NCBI GenBank assembly: GCA_038496445.1
Contig: JALMLS010000504.1
Coordinates: forward strand, 1-64,000
DNA: 64,000 bases
Reading direction: 5' to 3'
From: Trichosphaerium sp. ATCC 40318
Taxonomy: Eukaryota > Discosea > Flabellinia > Trichosidae
The notes under the pieces were generated by a model, which was not told the origin of the DNA, searched no databases, and saw only the letters and a list, made by a program, of their open reading frames with translations. Positions 34,512 through 45,674 of the stretch are shown here, one piece after another. The position numbers were made by a program, and so were the translations under genes. Position 1 is the first letter of the stretch, and each line of letters opens with the position of its first letter.

Positions 34512-34715
34512 ATTTTTTTTTTTTTTTTTTTTATCTTTTTACTTTTATTGGTTTAATTAGGTTGTATTATGGTACGACGCTGGCACGTGGCCCTCCAAAA
34601 TTTGTGAGAACAAATTTCGGAGCCTGATCGGGCAAGCTGGTAATTATCATTGTAATTATTATTATGAATAAAGTGAGGGCTACGGCGCTCGCCTCTTGTT
34701 TGAAAAAAAAAAAAA
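34512..34715 (+). repeat. Dispersed repeat R2, copy 2, inserted element
   Basis: Begins with a run of about 20 T and ends with about 13 A. The right part (34571-34712) matches the inverse of 13742-13912. It is bracketed by a 15-bp near-direct repeat: GAGTTCACCTTTAAT (34497-34511) and GAGCTTACCTTTAAT (34716-34730), 13 of 15 identical, which looks like a target-site duplication. Confidence 0.7.
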
Positions 34716-34927
34716 GAGCTTACCTTTAATTCCTGTGGCTACGCTTGAAAACTCTTGCAGTCACGTGACGTGGCGAAAGCGCCGTGAATATCACAAATAT
34801 TGGCGTATACGCCACAAACGGCGCAAGAGTATGGCACCACGTAAGAAAGAAATCCCGTTTCAGTGCGTAGTTAATCGCTTGTGCTGTGTCAACGTACACC
34901 ACGGATTACAGTTACAAAAAAAGACAA
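34716..34927 (+). repeat. SINE-like dispersed repeat R3, copy 1
   Basis: About 210 bp, matching 62826-63036 in the same orientation. It contains GTCACGTGACGTGGC, a GGCGTATACGCC palindrome, flanking GCGCCGT and ACGGCGC inverted bits, a conserved AAGAAAGAAATCCCGTTTCA block and CGCTTGTGCTGTGTCAACGT, and ends in an A-run. The 98-codon open frame across it is incidental. Confidence 0.8.
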
Positions 34928-35076
34928 TCTACAATAATGTGACGCTATTCGTTGGACTGTTGAGTGTGAATACCCACAGCGTAATTGGCTAGGTAATGAG
35001 AAACAGAATCAAACTGCTAAAGGAGTAAATAAGTTTGACCACATACCAAAACAGTTTGTTATAGATATTTGACGTA

Positions 35077-35179
35077 GATCCACTAAATATTACTGTGCGT
35101 CTGTGTTTGATTGATTAGTCAACACAATTGGTGACAGAGACAAGGAGCTAGATAAAGAGTAACCATCCAATGCATCATT
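35077..35179. repeat. 103-bp perfect inverted repeat, right arm
   Basis: Exact reverse complement of 34285-34387. It runs directly into the truncated tRNA-Gly copy at 35172. Confidence 0.93.
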
Positions 35180-35228
35180 GGTGTAAAGGTATCATACTAC
35201 CCTTCCAAGGTTGTGTTCCGGGTTTGAT
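35172..35228 (+). pseudogene. Truncated tRNA-Gly (TCC) copy
   Basis: Identical to the 33497-33566 tRNA from GCATCATTGG through the anticodon loop to GTTCCGGGTTTGATT. One C-to-T change lies in the T loop, and then the homology stops and the 3' half of the T arm and acceptor is missing (TTTTTCAC follows). It cannot form a mature tRNA, but the A box is intact and a T run follows immediately. Confidence 0.85.
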
Positions 35229-35229
35229 T

Positions 35230-36205
35230 TTTCACTAACTGCTATCTATGTTCTAAAAGCTCTTTGCAGTGAAAGCTAATCGATATTTTTGAGTTTTAGG
35301 CAAGTGCCTAAACAGGAAGCGTGTACCAAATTTGTTGTTTCTGTTAACTGTTGGTTTTAATTTGCTTTTTGCCACGTTTATTCGCAGAGACTGACTTTGT
35401 AACAGGTTTGGAGCACGTATAAATTTGCACTCTAACACCTTTACCAATACACTGCACGAGCATTACTTTTAAGGAAATGAACGAATAATACAGACTGCAG
35501 CTGTCACTTCCAGTTGAGCGGTGATCACAGATGAGGGTGTCAAGGCAATTGAGATAGTAATTATTTGTAAATAGAAACTATGTAGTACAATTAATGGTAA
35601 GACTCCTACTACAGAACCGCCAACAACTGCCGCCCAACTGCCTCTCGTGCTACCGCAGGCCGATACCTATACAAGTTGCATCAATTACACCAACTACAAA
35701 GGTAGCGCCAACCCAAGAACGCTTGTTATGCATTTGATTAAACTTGGTATTCTGTATGTCTGTCTTCCACTAACAATAAAAAAGTCTTGGTTGTTTTCGA
35801 CCTTCTTTTTCGCAGTTGCAACAGCTCTATTGAGTACCTACAATCGCCTAATAATCATAAGTGATGTATAGTAGCCCAAAATAATCGACTGACTTACAAT
35901 AATACATCTTCACTCGAAGTAGGGACCACCTTCAACATTTATAACGACACAATGTAAACATAATATTTAGTGATGTACTAAACATTTGTCTGCCAGCAAC
36001 TAAACAACACGGTATCCGGGTTGTTAGCGTAGCAAGACGTACAACTTTCCTTTAATATTAACATAAGAAGACTCCTTCGTCATTACTTTTATAGAACTCT
36101 ACCAGTAAAAAACAAGACTTACGTTACGGTTTTTTTTTTATTTTTCTACGATAAAGAGTTACAAAAAAAAAAGAAGCTCTCTGTCTCTATTGAAACAACT
36201 TCTTT
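35230..36205. other. Intergenic with a possible secreted-protein fragment
   Basis: At 35595-35700 a plus-strand stretch reads TPTTEPPTTAAQLPLVLPQA then DTYTSCINYTNYKG, like the Thr/Pro stalks of nearby surface proteins, but no start, splice context or continuation is convincing. It may be an exon remnant. The rest shows nothing. Confidence 0.3.
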
Positions 36206-39200
36206 CAAAGTTAAGGCCTCTTACACCAATCTGGAAATTTGTGGGTATTTCTAAGGAGAAAAACAGTAAGTCCAAGAAATAGAGGCTAAGGGGTACAAGA
36301 AATATGGATTTCAAGTTAAAAAAATAACCACAACTTACTCTGGTACAAGTGATGCCCTATCTCTAGCAACTTGAGTTTCCATTTCTTGGGCATAAGCTGC
36401 AATAGCTGCAGTAAGTGATGCTTGTCTTGTTTTATCCTGGAAGAACTACGTCAGAAAAACAGGTAAAAGACAAAAACAATTAATTGTTTTTTTGATTCGA
36501 AAATTTGCCTTAAGGACAGGTGTCTCATGACCATCTAGTGTAAGGTCGTGAGGTGTTTTTTCTCAGGCTGAAATTTGATTTCCGGGAAGACGGAAGTACG
36601 ATGTAGTTAACTACTTAACAAAGACCAAGGAGTGTCTGCCGGATCAAAAAAAAAAAAAAAAAAAAAGAAAAAAAGCTTTTTTTCAACGTACCCATTTTAT
36701 GATCCACGTGATCTCTTTAAGATCATAGTCAATCATATACATATTATCTTTAATAGTGAGAAGCCATTTATCATATTCTTGAGGAGAATATGTCACCGGA
36801 TCACCACCAACAAGACGAATAACAGTCTTTGATGTTTCGTCCCATTTTTGATCATGTTTCAAGTTTTCTCCGACCTTACCGTTATCAGATTTTATAATAC
36901 CCAAGAAAGAGAATCCTGATTGTTTCTTAACCCAATCCTCATCGTATTTACCAGAGAAGCACTTATCATAATAAGTAGTTACTACAAAGAGTTAAAAAAT
37001 GAACCGAAAGCAAAACAAGAAAAAAGAAGGAAAAAAGTTTTTTTGTTTTTACAACACTTACTTTCTCTCTTGCCACCCATTATTGCTGTTTCAACGTAAT
37101 GGGTACCGAATGTCTGTAAGAATTCAAAATATTGTGGTTTTGTATTAGCATCAAAAGTAGGAGGTAAGAGATCAACACCTAGAAATAAAACGTCAAAAAC
37201 AAAAAAGGAAACAAAGTTCATTGTGGCGTACTCCTTTTAAACCATGGATGAGGCTTAGGTCTGTAGTCCATAATGTCTAATTTAATCCATGAGATAACAG
37301 TCTCATTCAATACTAGTTGTTGATTCTTCTCAAAGTAGTTCTCTTGGAACTTGTATGATTGCTTTGATGATTTACCAAATCCAAGGAATCCCTTCTTTTT
37401 CTTTTTTTTATACTTTTGTGATGCAAACTGATCAACATTTGTAATGACTTGCTCAAAGTTAAGGTTTGAGCTAGAGAAAAAACAAAAAATCAGCGAAAGA
37501 AGACTCAAGAAAGCACAATCGGGTGAAGAGCAAAAAAAAAATTGAAAAAAAAAAAAGTTACAAAAACGTCACCAAGGCAAGGCTTCTATTATGATTTTAC
37601 GAATAGAATACCATCCAAAAGAAAATATAAAATATTAAATAAAATTTGTAACATTTTGTCACGTGATAAATCGGATTGCATAAAATAAAGTCTAGGTGAA
37701 AAAAAATAAAACGCACTTTGAGTTTTTGTTTGAACAGAACATTTGATCAGGCACTCTGTATCTTAGACTTCTGTACAGTGGATTAATCCATTGAGCTTCT
37801 TCATCTTCCCAATGCTCATAAGTAACTTCAATGATAGGCATAGCAGTAGGTTCAGCTGTAGCTGCATCGAAACCACGTCTAGTAAAAACGTAAAATTAGG
37901 AAAAAAGTAAGAAAAATATTTTGTTACCCAACATAAGCTTCACCAGGTACTGGTGCAAGGCTCATGAATTGAGCGCGTGTTATTCCTTCAGTAGACTCTA
38001 TAGAGCGCTTTGAACTGACAACATCTGAAGTTTCAACGTCAATAACGTTTTCAACTGCATTAGGCTTCTCAATATTTGAGTTTAGTGCTGAGTCATGGTC
38101 AATAAACGTGTTATAATCTTCGTAATCTGGTGCATTCATAATACTCCGTTTGTTCGAACCAGCTATAGGAAAAACGCGCGTAAGAAATAAGTTTGACTTT
38201 TTTTGTGGCAAAATTGTGGTGTACACGTACTTGCTAGGTATTTAGCGATAAAAGCAGCAATTGAGTTCCTTTGAGCACCTGCAGGTACGAGGGTAGATAT
38301 TGGTACTAAAGTTGGGCGAAGCATGACAGGTTTGTTCTTAATTGACCTCGTAACCTTTTCTCTAAAGAGGTAATAAACTGTTAGCACAAGTAAAAGAAGA
38401 TAAAAATAAAGTAATTACTTCTTCCAGAATTTGGCGTCTGTGTCCCAATTCTCCCAAACGATATCTAATTTAGTCTTCTTAAGGAAGGAATTATTGATAG
38501 CTGTCTTGCTAGAGTTTTTGCCGGATCTGAAGCCGAATCCATAATCTACAAAAAGAAAAAAACACTGATTAACGCCTAAAACAAGCAAGAATACACTGAA
38601 AACGCCAACAAACTTGCTTTTTTTTCGTGTAGAAAAGTATCGTCTACGCACCTAAGATTTTGAAGTAAAAGGACACTTGATTCTGAACCCAACTCATAGT
38701 GTACTCTTTAATCACTTCGCGTTTAACACTAAGCAAGTACGTTGCTTGGCCTCCGAAAAATGCTTTAGAAGCATAATGTGTTCCCCATCCGTCTATGAAG
38801 TCTTGGCAGCGATTACGCGTTACCATATTAGCTTCACAGTTCGCTGGAAGCCCTTGTACGGCTTTATTAAACATCCACGTAGAGCCATCATCATATGTGT
38901 GATGTGGCCACATATTTAATTCTAAATAGCTTTACATCAGTTTCGAGACGCCAAGGGAACAGAATAACAACAAAAAAAGCGAAGATTGTTTTTTCTTATT
39001 GTTATCTCGTTTTCAACTTGCTAACACGCACTGTACAACCCAATAGATCTTCTTGAAATATATACTGTATCCTTTGCGCTGGATAAAATATCCTTGACCT
39101 TCACAGCAGTTTTACTTGATCCAAAGCCTGCAAAAAAAATACCTAATGAACGTGTTAACGCGTTCATAAATTTCTATGTTTTTTGGTTGTTGAATCTCGT

Positions 39201-39666
39201 CATTCATTTGTGTCTTGAACGGAAAATCTGTACCGATAGAGAATGAAGACCACTTCTTTTGAAAGTTATGGAACTCCTCCATTGTCTCAACTTTTGAGTC
39301 GGAATCAACAAAGTTTGCTTCTGGCGTGCTGACGACCTGGTGTAGACCTGTTACGCGCAATAATGTCATATAATGTGTTTATACCTCAACTTGATCAGGT
39401 ACAGCGTATGTTTTACCCTCGAAAGGATTATGCCAAGTTTTACCCTTTTTATACGTCATAAAAGCCACAGGGACTAGTTTTCATTAGAAAAACCATACAA
39501 TTTATAATTACGCCGTACGCTTCTTTAACGAAGTTTTAGCGTCGTATCCAGCTGCTACACCAAAGGACGCAATTGCTTGTACGCCCCTAACACCTACTTT
39601 GCCCGGTTGAGCCAAGCAAATGGCAATACATGCTAGGCATACTAGCAAGTACGCTGCACTGTGCAT
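36206..39666 (-). CDS. Secreted protein with two tandem MACPF domains
   Basis: Start at 39666 gives the signal peptide MHSAAYLLVCLACIAICLAQ. MACPF domain 1: FGVAAGYDAKTS, TWHNPFEGKTYAVPDQVE, later QDFIDGWGTHYASKAFFGGQ (the Y/W-G-T-H-Y signature, 38750-38800), then DYGFGFRSGK. A linker (KRSIMNAPDYEDYNTFIDHD) leads to domain 2: GEAYVG, RGFDAATAEPTAMPIIEVTY, LYRSLRYRVPDQM, then YFEFLQTFGTHYVETAIMGG (37070-37130), SGFSFLGI and VIRLVGGDPVTYSPQEYDKW. Both halves repeat the same order of motifs, so this is a tandem duplication inside one reading unit. No stop or new signal peptide separates the halves. MACPF proteins oligomerise into membrane pores or act as non-lytic adhesion modules. The C-terminal exon (36206-36290) is ambiguous. 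Many introns of 50-120 nt. Confidence 0.75.
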
Positions 39667-39801
39667 TGTAATGGGCTTTCGTTTGGTACTTTGCCGAATT
39701 TGTAAGACTTGACCAAATTAGGTCGCTTAGCGGAACATTCACAGTTTAAAACCCACTCCATACGCTTACAATACTATAACTCGTAGAGTTACACACCCTT
39801 A
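39667..39801. promoter_or_regulatory. Bidirectional promoter region between MACPF genes
   Basis: Only 135 bp separate the two divergent start codons, so both genes must share or overlap promoters. No TATA box is clearly placed. There is no CACGTG here. Confidence 0.55.
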
Positions 39802-42800
39802 ATGATGCAGTCGCACTTTACTGTGCTAGCATTTTTATTTGTTTCAACACTATTTGTGTGTACTACAGCTATTCACTGTAGTAGCATCAACCTAGTTCCT
39901 GGCGCACAGCAGTTATTTTCTGGTTTTGATGTATACGCAGGGCCAAACAAATCAGCTCCAGCTTACCCCGGGTACACTGGCTATTCTTCCGGGTTATTGC
40001 CACTGTTCAAGTTTGAGGAATACTTTCGCCATCCACACGGTGGCCGTGAATTCTCCCCAGAGGGATATCCTTCTATGAGTACGCAAAATGCAATCAATTG
40101 GAATAATGTCAGCCGTTTACGCTTCTAACTTCGTACAGCTTGGTGCTTACCTGACGGCGTAGAGATTACACCCACCGTACGTTATATTAGATTGTACTTA
40201 GTTATGAGAACGCTAAATCTTATGGCTGTAGTCTAAAGCTATCGTTAAAGAATCTAACGATACCCTCAAAACATATGATGAGGTTAGAGAAGAATATTCA
40301 ACCGTATTTGCAATGCACGGTATGTGTCACATCAAAAGACAACAAAATAAGCGTAAGAGCATTGTATTGATTGTTTTAATTTAGCCAGCGTCGGATACAT
40401 GGGATTTGCCTTAGGTTACTCTACAGAGAGAACTCTTACTACAGCAAAGAGCCAGATAGAAGATTATCAAAAGGAAATGACTTTCCAATCGAAACGGTTA
40501 GTGGTTGGCGTTTTTTCTTGAAATTAAATGAAAAATCTGTTTTTTGAAATGAAATCAACTGGAATTCTTTGTTTCTCCGGAAGTTCCTCAAGAAATTAGC
40601 TTATACGTCTTCTAATACCTTTGTTTAGATTTGAAAATTATGAGCTAACTGCTTACCCTTTCTATGTTGATGCTTTCAGAATGTTACCTACATTTAAAGA
40701 TCAGCTATTATTGCTACCATTTATCATCAAAACACGTGCAGACCAAGAGGCATTTTTACTATTCTTCAACTATTACGGTACACATTACGTATACCAAGTT
40801 GTTATGGGTGGTCAAGCAGATGTACACACTTTTGTAGAGAAAGATTACGCACAGTCAAAGAGCTATGAGTACGTATAGAGGGAGATGGAACTTAAAACTT
40901 TTCTCAAATTTTTTTTTTCTTGACGATTTTTTTAACTTTCTTTTCAGGTTCATGCACGAACAAAATGGATTATCTTTCACTTATTCTGGATTCGGTGTAA
41001 CCTTCGCTGTAGGTGAAGGAAAAGGGTATGTCACAAGTGATTTTTATTCATCCATTTTTAAAACTATTTGAAAAGGCACGGTACAGTCGATAGAGACTTT
41101 CTGGAGCACTCTGAACGCAGGACATACTTCAGAGGAGGTGATCCACACTTTCAATTCCCACAAGAAGCAGATAAATGGGGGAAATCTACGCATGCTTTCC
41201 CAACACCTGTACGATACTCCTTAGGGTCTTTATACAGACTCCAACACGGGCTTCAACAACAACTTACTTTAAAAGGTACTTAATCCAAATTTATACAACG
41301 CTTTCCTGTTTTGGAATAGGAATTCCATTATTTCGTTGCTTGTACTCCTAATACTTACTTGCGTTCTTTTTAATAGCTGCTATTGAGTCATATGCACGTA
41401 CAGGTCTTCCTGCACTTACTCCAGCTGATCACATTGTTGACCCAAATGCAACGCCACCACCACTTCCAATGCATCTAAGAAGACTTCCAAAGGGTGGAGC
41501 AACCTTCCCACCACCTACAAACCCACCTACAACGGACCCACCTACAACACGTCCACCGACGACGCGTCCACCTACAACACGCCCTCCAACGACGCGTCCA
41601 CCTACAACACGTACTCCAACGACTCGTCCACCAACTACACGCCCTCCAACAACGAGACCACCAACACGTCCACCTACAGATGCACCAACTCTTCCGCCAA
41701 CCACAGAACCTCCAACACTTCCTGAGCTTCTTCCGCCACAAGATAGTACGCAAGCTGTACGTATGAGCTTGGCCAGTTGTTCTACTTCGGAGTCCTTTCT
41801 GTCAATGATAATTACAGGTATGTACCGACTTTGTTTTAGAGTTTTTGTTACTTCCATTAATTTGCCTCGTTGTGCTTATTATTTTTTCCTCTCTTTCTAG
41901 GTCGTGTGAATAACAGACTAGCTACATCTTTACAATCAGATGATGTAATCTTTATGGTGCCACCAGCTTGCTCTAAGCGTGCTACAAGTGTTGTTATTGT
42001 AGTAACTTTTGATCCTACAATTATCAATGTAAATCAAGCACAAGAAGTCCTTGTGTCTGTTGTTAATCAAGACGAAATGTACCTAGTAGGTGTAAGTGAC
42101 GCCTCACTAATAAGCAAGAGTACGTAGTAAACAATTTAGCGCAAAAACAAGACCAATCTCATTGACTTGCTATTAAGGTTCTTTGGATGATCCTGAAACT
42201 ACTGCTCCTGTAATCAGACCAGCTAAGACATTACCTGAAGCAGATACAACATCCTCTGATGGTAAACAAAGTCAAAGTAGTTCAGGAGATAACAATGATG
42301 AAACATCTCAAAGCGGCGATAAAACATCCTCTGATGCTAAACAGAGTAGTTCAGGAGATAACAACGATAAAACATCACAAAGTGATAAATCAACAAACTC
42401 TGGAAAGCCGGACGAAAATGGCGATTTCTTCAGCTCGACACCAAAAAACACTGGTAGTGAAGGTGATGCTGACTCAAATGCTTCCGACTCATCTTCTGCA
42501 CCATCCTCTTCTAATGGAAAAGGTGTAAGAGTTAATGGCGTTGCAAACAATACTCTAGGCTCAAGCGGCTCAGGAGGTTCGTAACAGTTAAAAAAAAACT
42601 GCCAAAATGAATCTTTTTTTTTTCCCTTTTTTTTCTTTCTTCTGTTTCTTCTGGTTGCTGATCTGTTTTTTTTTAGCTGCTAAGGCTGGTAGTGAGGCTG
42701 ATTCTAATAAGAATCAAAATTACTTGATTGGAGGTGTTGTAGGAGGATTAGTATTTGTAGCACTTGTTGTTATTGTTGCTGCTGTTGTTATTGTTGTTGT

Positions 42801-42909
42801 CATCAAAAAGAGCAAAAATAATAGTAATGATAATGAATACCACAAATACAAAGATTCTGATAATGATGATCAGAGACGTGGTAGTGAAATGTCTTCATTT
42901 GCTTCTTAA
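39802..42909 (+). CDS. Membrane-tethered MACPF protein with Thr/Pro stalk
   Basis: Signal peptide (MMQSHFTVLAFLFVSTLFVC). The MACPF domain opens with LVPGAQQLFSGFDVYAG and carries FLLFFNYYGTHYVYQVVMGG (signature) and SGFGVTFAVGEG, then RGGDPHFQFPQEADKW (the V..GG.P element). After it comes a PPTTRPPTT-type stalk (41511-41700), a second globular part (VIFMVPPACSKRATSVVIVV, LISK), a Ser/Asp/Asn-rich low-complexity region (42240-42570) and a single TM helix (IGGVVGGLVFVALVVIVAAV, about 42730-42800) with a short charged tail. Perforin-type proteins are normally released and soluble; a C-terminal TM anchor and stalk suggest display on the cell surface or delivery in vesicles. It is head to head with the tandem-MACPF gene. 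Confidence 0.8.
41511..41705 (+). repeat. In-frame PPTTRPPTT tandem repeat
   Basis: Repeats of 12-24 nt coding P-P-T-T-R/D. It forms the mucin-like stalk of the MACPF protein. Frames on both strands are open here because of the repeat and are not separate genes. Confidence 0.9.
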
Positions 42910-43477
42910 TTAAACGAAAAAAGGCAAAACAAAACACTTAAAAAAAACTATCTTAGATAGCAACTCTACCGCCTATCGTGTTGCTATTTTTTTTTGTATC
43001 TCTACAATAAACAAACAAAAATGAAATAAACCGTAATATGTCTCTTTATAACGGATTAACTATCCCTGCTTGAAGTACAATGTTGTTTTTCAGAGCTAAT
43101 GTTTTTATAAGAATGTAGTTGTTATTTTACGTTTATTAAGTTTAACGAATATCACGGCAAGAAAACTCTCTAAAACAATGCTACTGAAACAGCAATTAGT
43201 CAGCAAACTGATGACACTGTAGCAATACAGCATCTGGCTATGTACACAAGATTTTTTTAATGTGACAATAAAAAATTGTTTATTGTTTTTGTGTATTCTA
43301 AGAAAACAGTGAAGCGCGATGAAGAAGCAATGGTGGTTGTCAACAAGAATGTAGCCGTAGTATTAAATGTACATAAAAAACAGAGGAGAGTAAAAGAGGC
43401 ATAGTGTTACAACAATGTGAAAAACGCGAGTAAAGACGTAACCTTTGTTTATTGAACTACATAAGTAATTGTAGAAA
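42910..43477. other. Intergenic, no gene seen
   Basis: Spacer between the convergent MACPF and PSI-like genes. A-rich, with no supported frame. Confidence 0.5.
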
Positions 43478-44098
43478 TCACTGCGGAATACCCTTGAAAT
43501 TAAAGTCACAAAACGACTTTTTCCAGATTGAAGCACCGCATCTAAAGTAAGGTGCACTCTTCTTCTCTTGACATAGTGAATATTGAATGCCTTCAAAGTT
43601 TACACACCAACTACAGTTGCTGTAATCAGCGCATTCATCACATGTTTTGAATTTTGAGCAGTCTGGGTTTGTAGGCTTTATCTCCATACCCCAACATGGA
43701 CGTTTGTTGTCACTAGGGCAGAAAGATCCTGAGCATTGATTGATCCAGTTGCCAGCGACAGCGGTGAATGATACGGCTTCTGGTGGTGGCCAAGCAACTC
43801 TGTATACTACTTCGTTTATTCCACAAGATACACCCTTTGATGGTCTCACTTCATTCTGTCCTACTTCTTTGTTGTGTTTGTCTTTGAATGTTAACATGAA
43901 GGTAGGATCCGTTGAACATGAGTCACGTTTGAAGATTAGTCTTAGGTCCATGTAACCACTAAGATTGGTGCCATTTGGATTTATAGTACCAAATATTGTT
44001 TGAGTCTTTCGGTACTCACAAGTTGGTTTTGCGGAAGCAACATCAAGTGTTGTTATGTATAGAACAAAGAATACAGCTAAATATAGTTCCTTGTTCAT
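43478..44098 (-). CDS. Secreted Cys-rich protein with PSI-like module (206 aa)
   Basis: Single exon. Signal peptide MNKELYLAVFFVLYITTLDV. The N-terminal half is a Cys-paired beta-rich part (LRLIFKRDSCSTDPTFMLTF). The C-terminal part DCSKFKTCDECADYSNCSWC followed by CQEK and C-rich residues fits the plexin/semaphorin/integrin (PSI) pattern C..C..C......C.WC......C. No anchor is seen, so it is probably released. PSI modules usually position neighbouring ectodomains; here it is alone with an unknown domain. Confidence 0.65.
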   Translation of the reverse strand: MNKELYLAVFFVLYITTLDVASAKPTCEYRKTQTIFGTINPNGTNLSGYMDLRLIFKRDSCSTDPTFMLTFKDKHNKEVGQNEVRPSKGVSCGINEVVYRVAWPPPEAVSFTAVAGNWINQCSGSFCPSDNKRPCWGMEIKPTNPDCSKFKTCDECADYSNCSWCVNFEGIQYSLCQEKKSAPYFRCGASIWKKSFCDFNFKGIPQ

Positions 44099-44350
44099 TC
44101 TTATTTGTTATTGAAGAGATGACGCTGAGATGAGTTGTTGTTATTGTTGTTGAGGATTGAAATTTATGTTTCTATGCAACTCAGAAATTTGGTGCTTTTT
44201 CAGCGGAGAATCTTATTGCGGCCTGTTAAATGAATGGTTTATAAAAAAACAGGAAAACTCCGATTTTATTTAGATTGATTTTTACTAAAATACATCATAG
44301 TAGTTGATAGCGAAAAGATGATAATAAAATTCGAAAAATAAAGTCACAAG

Positions 44351-44429
44351 ATTGCATGGTGCAACTTTTTTTCTCGGAGAAATTATCGAAAACTGCTTTT
44401 AACCTTGTTTCGAAAATGCACCATGCAAT
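44351..44429. repeat. 13-bp perfect inverted repeat
   Basis: ATTGCATGGTGCA (44351-44363) and TGCACCATGCAAT (44417-44429) are exact reverse complements, 53 nt apart, upstream of the PSI-like gene start. Possible regulatory hairpin or short element end. Confidence 0.6.
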
Positions 44430-44746
44430 TTTGCAACGAAGTTTTCATAACGTTGAGGAAGCCAAAGTTACTAATTGCAAAGAATTCTTGTCAAGAACTA
44501 CTCTAGACGAACAGTTCTATCAACCTTTCTAGTTTGAGTGTTTCGATGGTTGCAGTTTTGAATGATGTGTGGTTTATTGGAGATGAGTTTGGATTGTTTA
44601 ACCCGTCTTTTTATAAGCTCTTACATACTCAACTTCATACAGAAGGTAAAGTATCGAAAGGAGGTAGACCTAACCAGTTTGGCATAGTTTCTGAGTCGAA
44701 ATCCATAAACAAAGGTAATGAACAATAAACAAAAAATATAGGTTTC

Positions 44747-45600
44747 TCACGCGTGAAAGCATGTGTCATCGACGGTGTGTATTGGCTTGCCATCTATGTA
44801 TCTAAAGGTACATAATCAGTAACGTCAAGAAAAAAATAAGAGCGATAGAAACATACCAAGTAAGTTGTTCACTATCCCATTCAAGTCCGTAAACATGAAG
44901 CAAGTTTGTATGGCGCTTTAAAAGCTACAAAATAAAGTTGTGTTAGTTAACAAAAAAACAGTACCTGCGCTGTTCATTGGTTTCGCTTTAATCTCAAAGT
45001 AGCCATATACAGTGTTTACTTTAATTTGCACAGAAGTAGATGTATAGTCATGGTATCCACTTGGCTAAAATTACGTATAAACCAAACACATCAAGACAAA
45101 GGTAAGGTCAATCACAAAAATGTTAACTCTAGCAGCACGTAGATCAACCACCAAACCTATTCGACCTCAAACAATCCGGCTATTCTATTGTTTATTCGTG
45201 CCTAATTGGAGATAACATTCTACGTGGACCACTCACTCTCTTTTAGGACGTAACCTTCACTTCCGGGTAAAGTATTGAACAATGAGCGCATCTCTTCTGT
45301 ACCTTCCCATCTATATTCAACGGTTTGGCACCGAGGGCCAAAAGTGTTGATATACAGGCAATTGGATGCCTACAAACGAGAACTTAGCAACTACGAGAAT
45401 CAACAAGCAGGTCCATTCAGCAAACACGGGGTTAGCACATTTTTTTAGGTGGTTTGAGTTGAAACGTGACTTGATAGTGCCACTCATTTGGGCTACTTCT
45501 ATAGATTTTCGAATTCTCTTTTATCTATCACACTGTAATATGTGTAATGAATATCCCTCACTTGTAAAACACGTGCTTGGAGAACGCCATTTCTCTAATC
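44747..45600 (-). pseudogene. GH16-like glycosidase remnant lacking the catalytic segment
   Basis: Exons on the minus strand read NCLYINTFGPRCQTVEYRWE and GSEGYVLKESEWST (45360-45220), TSTSVQIKVNTVYGYFEIKA (45066-44965), HTNLLHVYGLEWDSEQLTW (44930-44860), then YIDGKPIHTVDDT to a TGA at 44747. GYFEIKAK and HVYGLEWDSEQLTWYIDGK are hallmark parts of GH16 (agarase/laminarinase fold). The part that should lie between them, with FW and the catalytic E-x-D-x-x-E, is absent, and the two exons are joined by a normal short intron. The 5' end is unclear. It is either a degenerate gene or a non-catalytic derivative. Confidence 0.5.
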
Positions 45601-45674
45601 TTACAAAATTTTAACATTTGTTCCTACAACCTAAGGTCAAGATAAACCAATGTAGAACGGCTGTGAAAAAGACT

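Noticed and set aside
34696-34992. 98-aa protein
   Set aside because: Lies across repeat R3, whose second copy breaks the frame.
41429-41857. Gly/Val-rich minus-strand protein of 142 aa
   Set aside because: Antisense shadow of the PPTTR stalk repeat.
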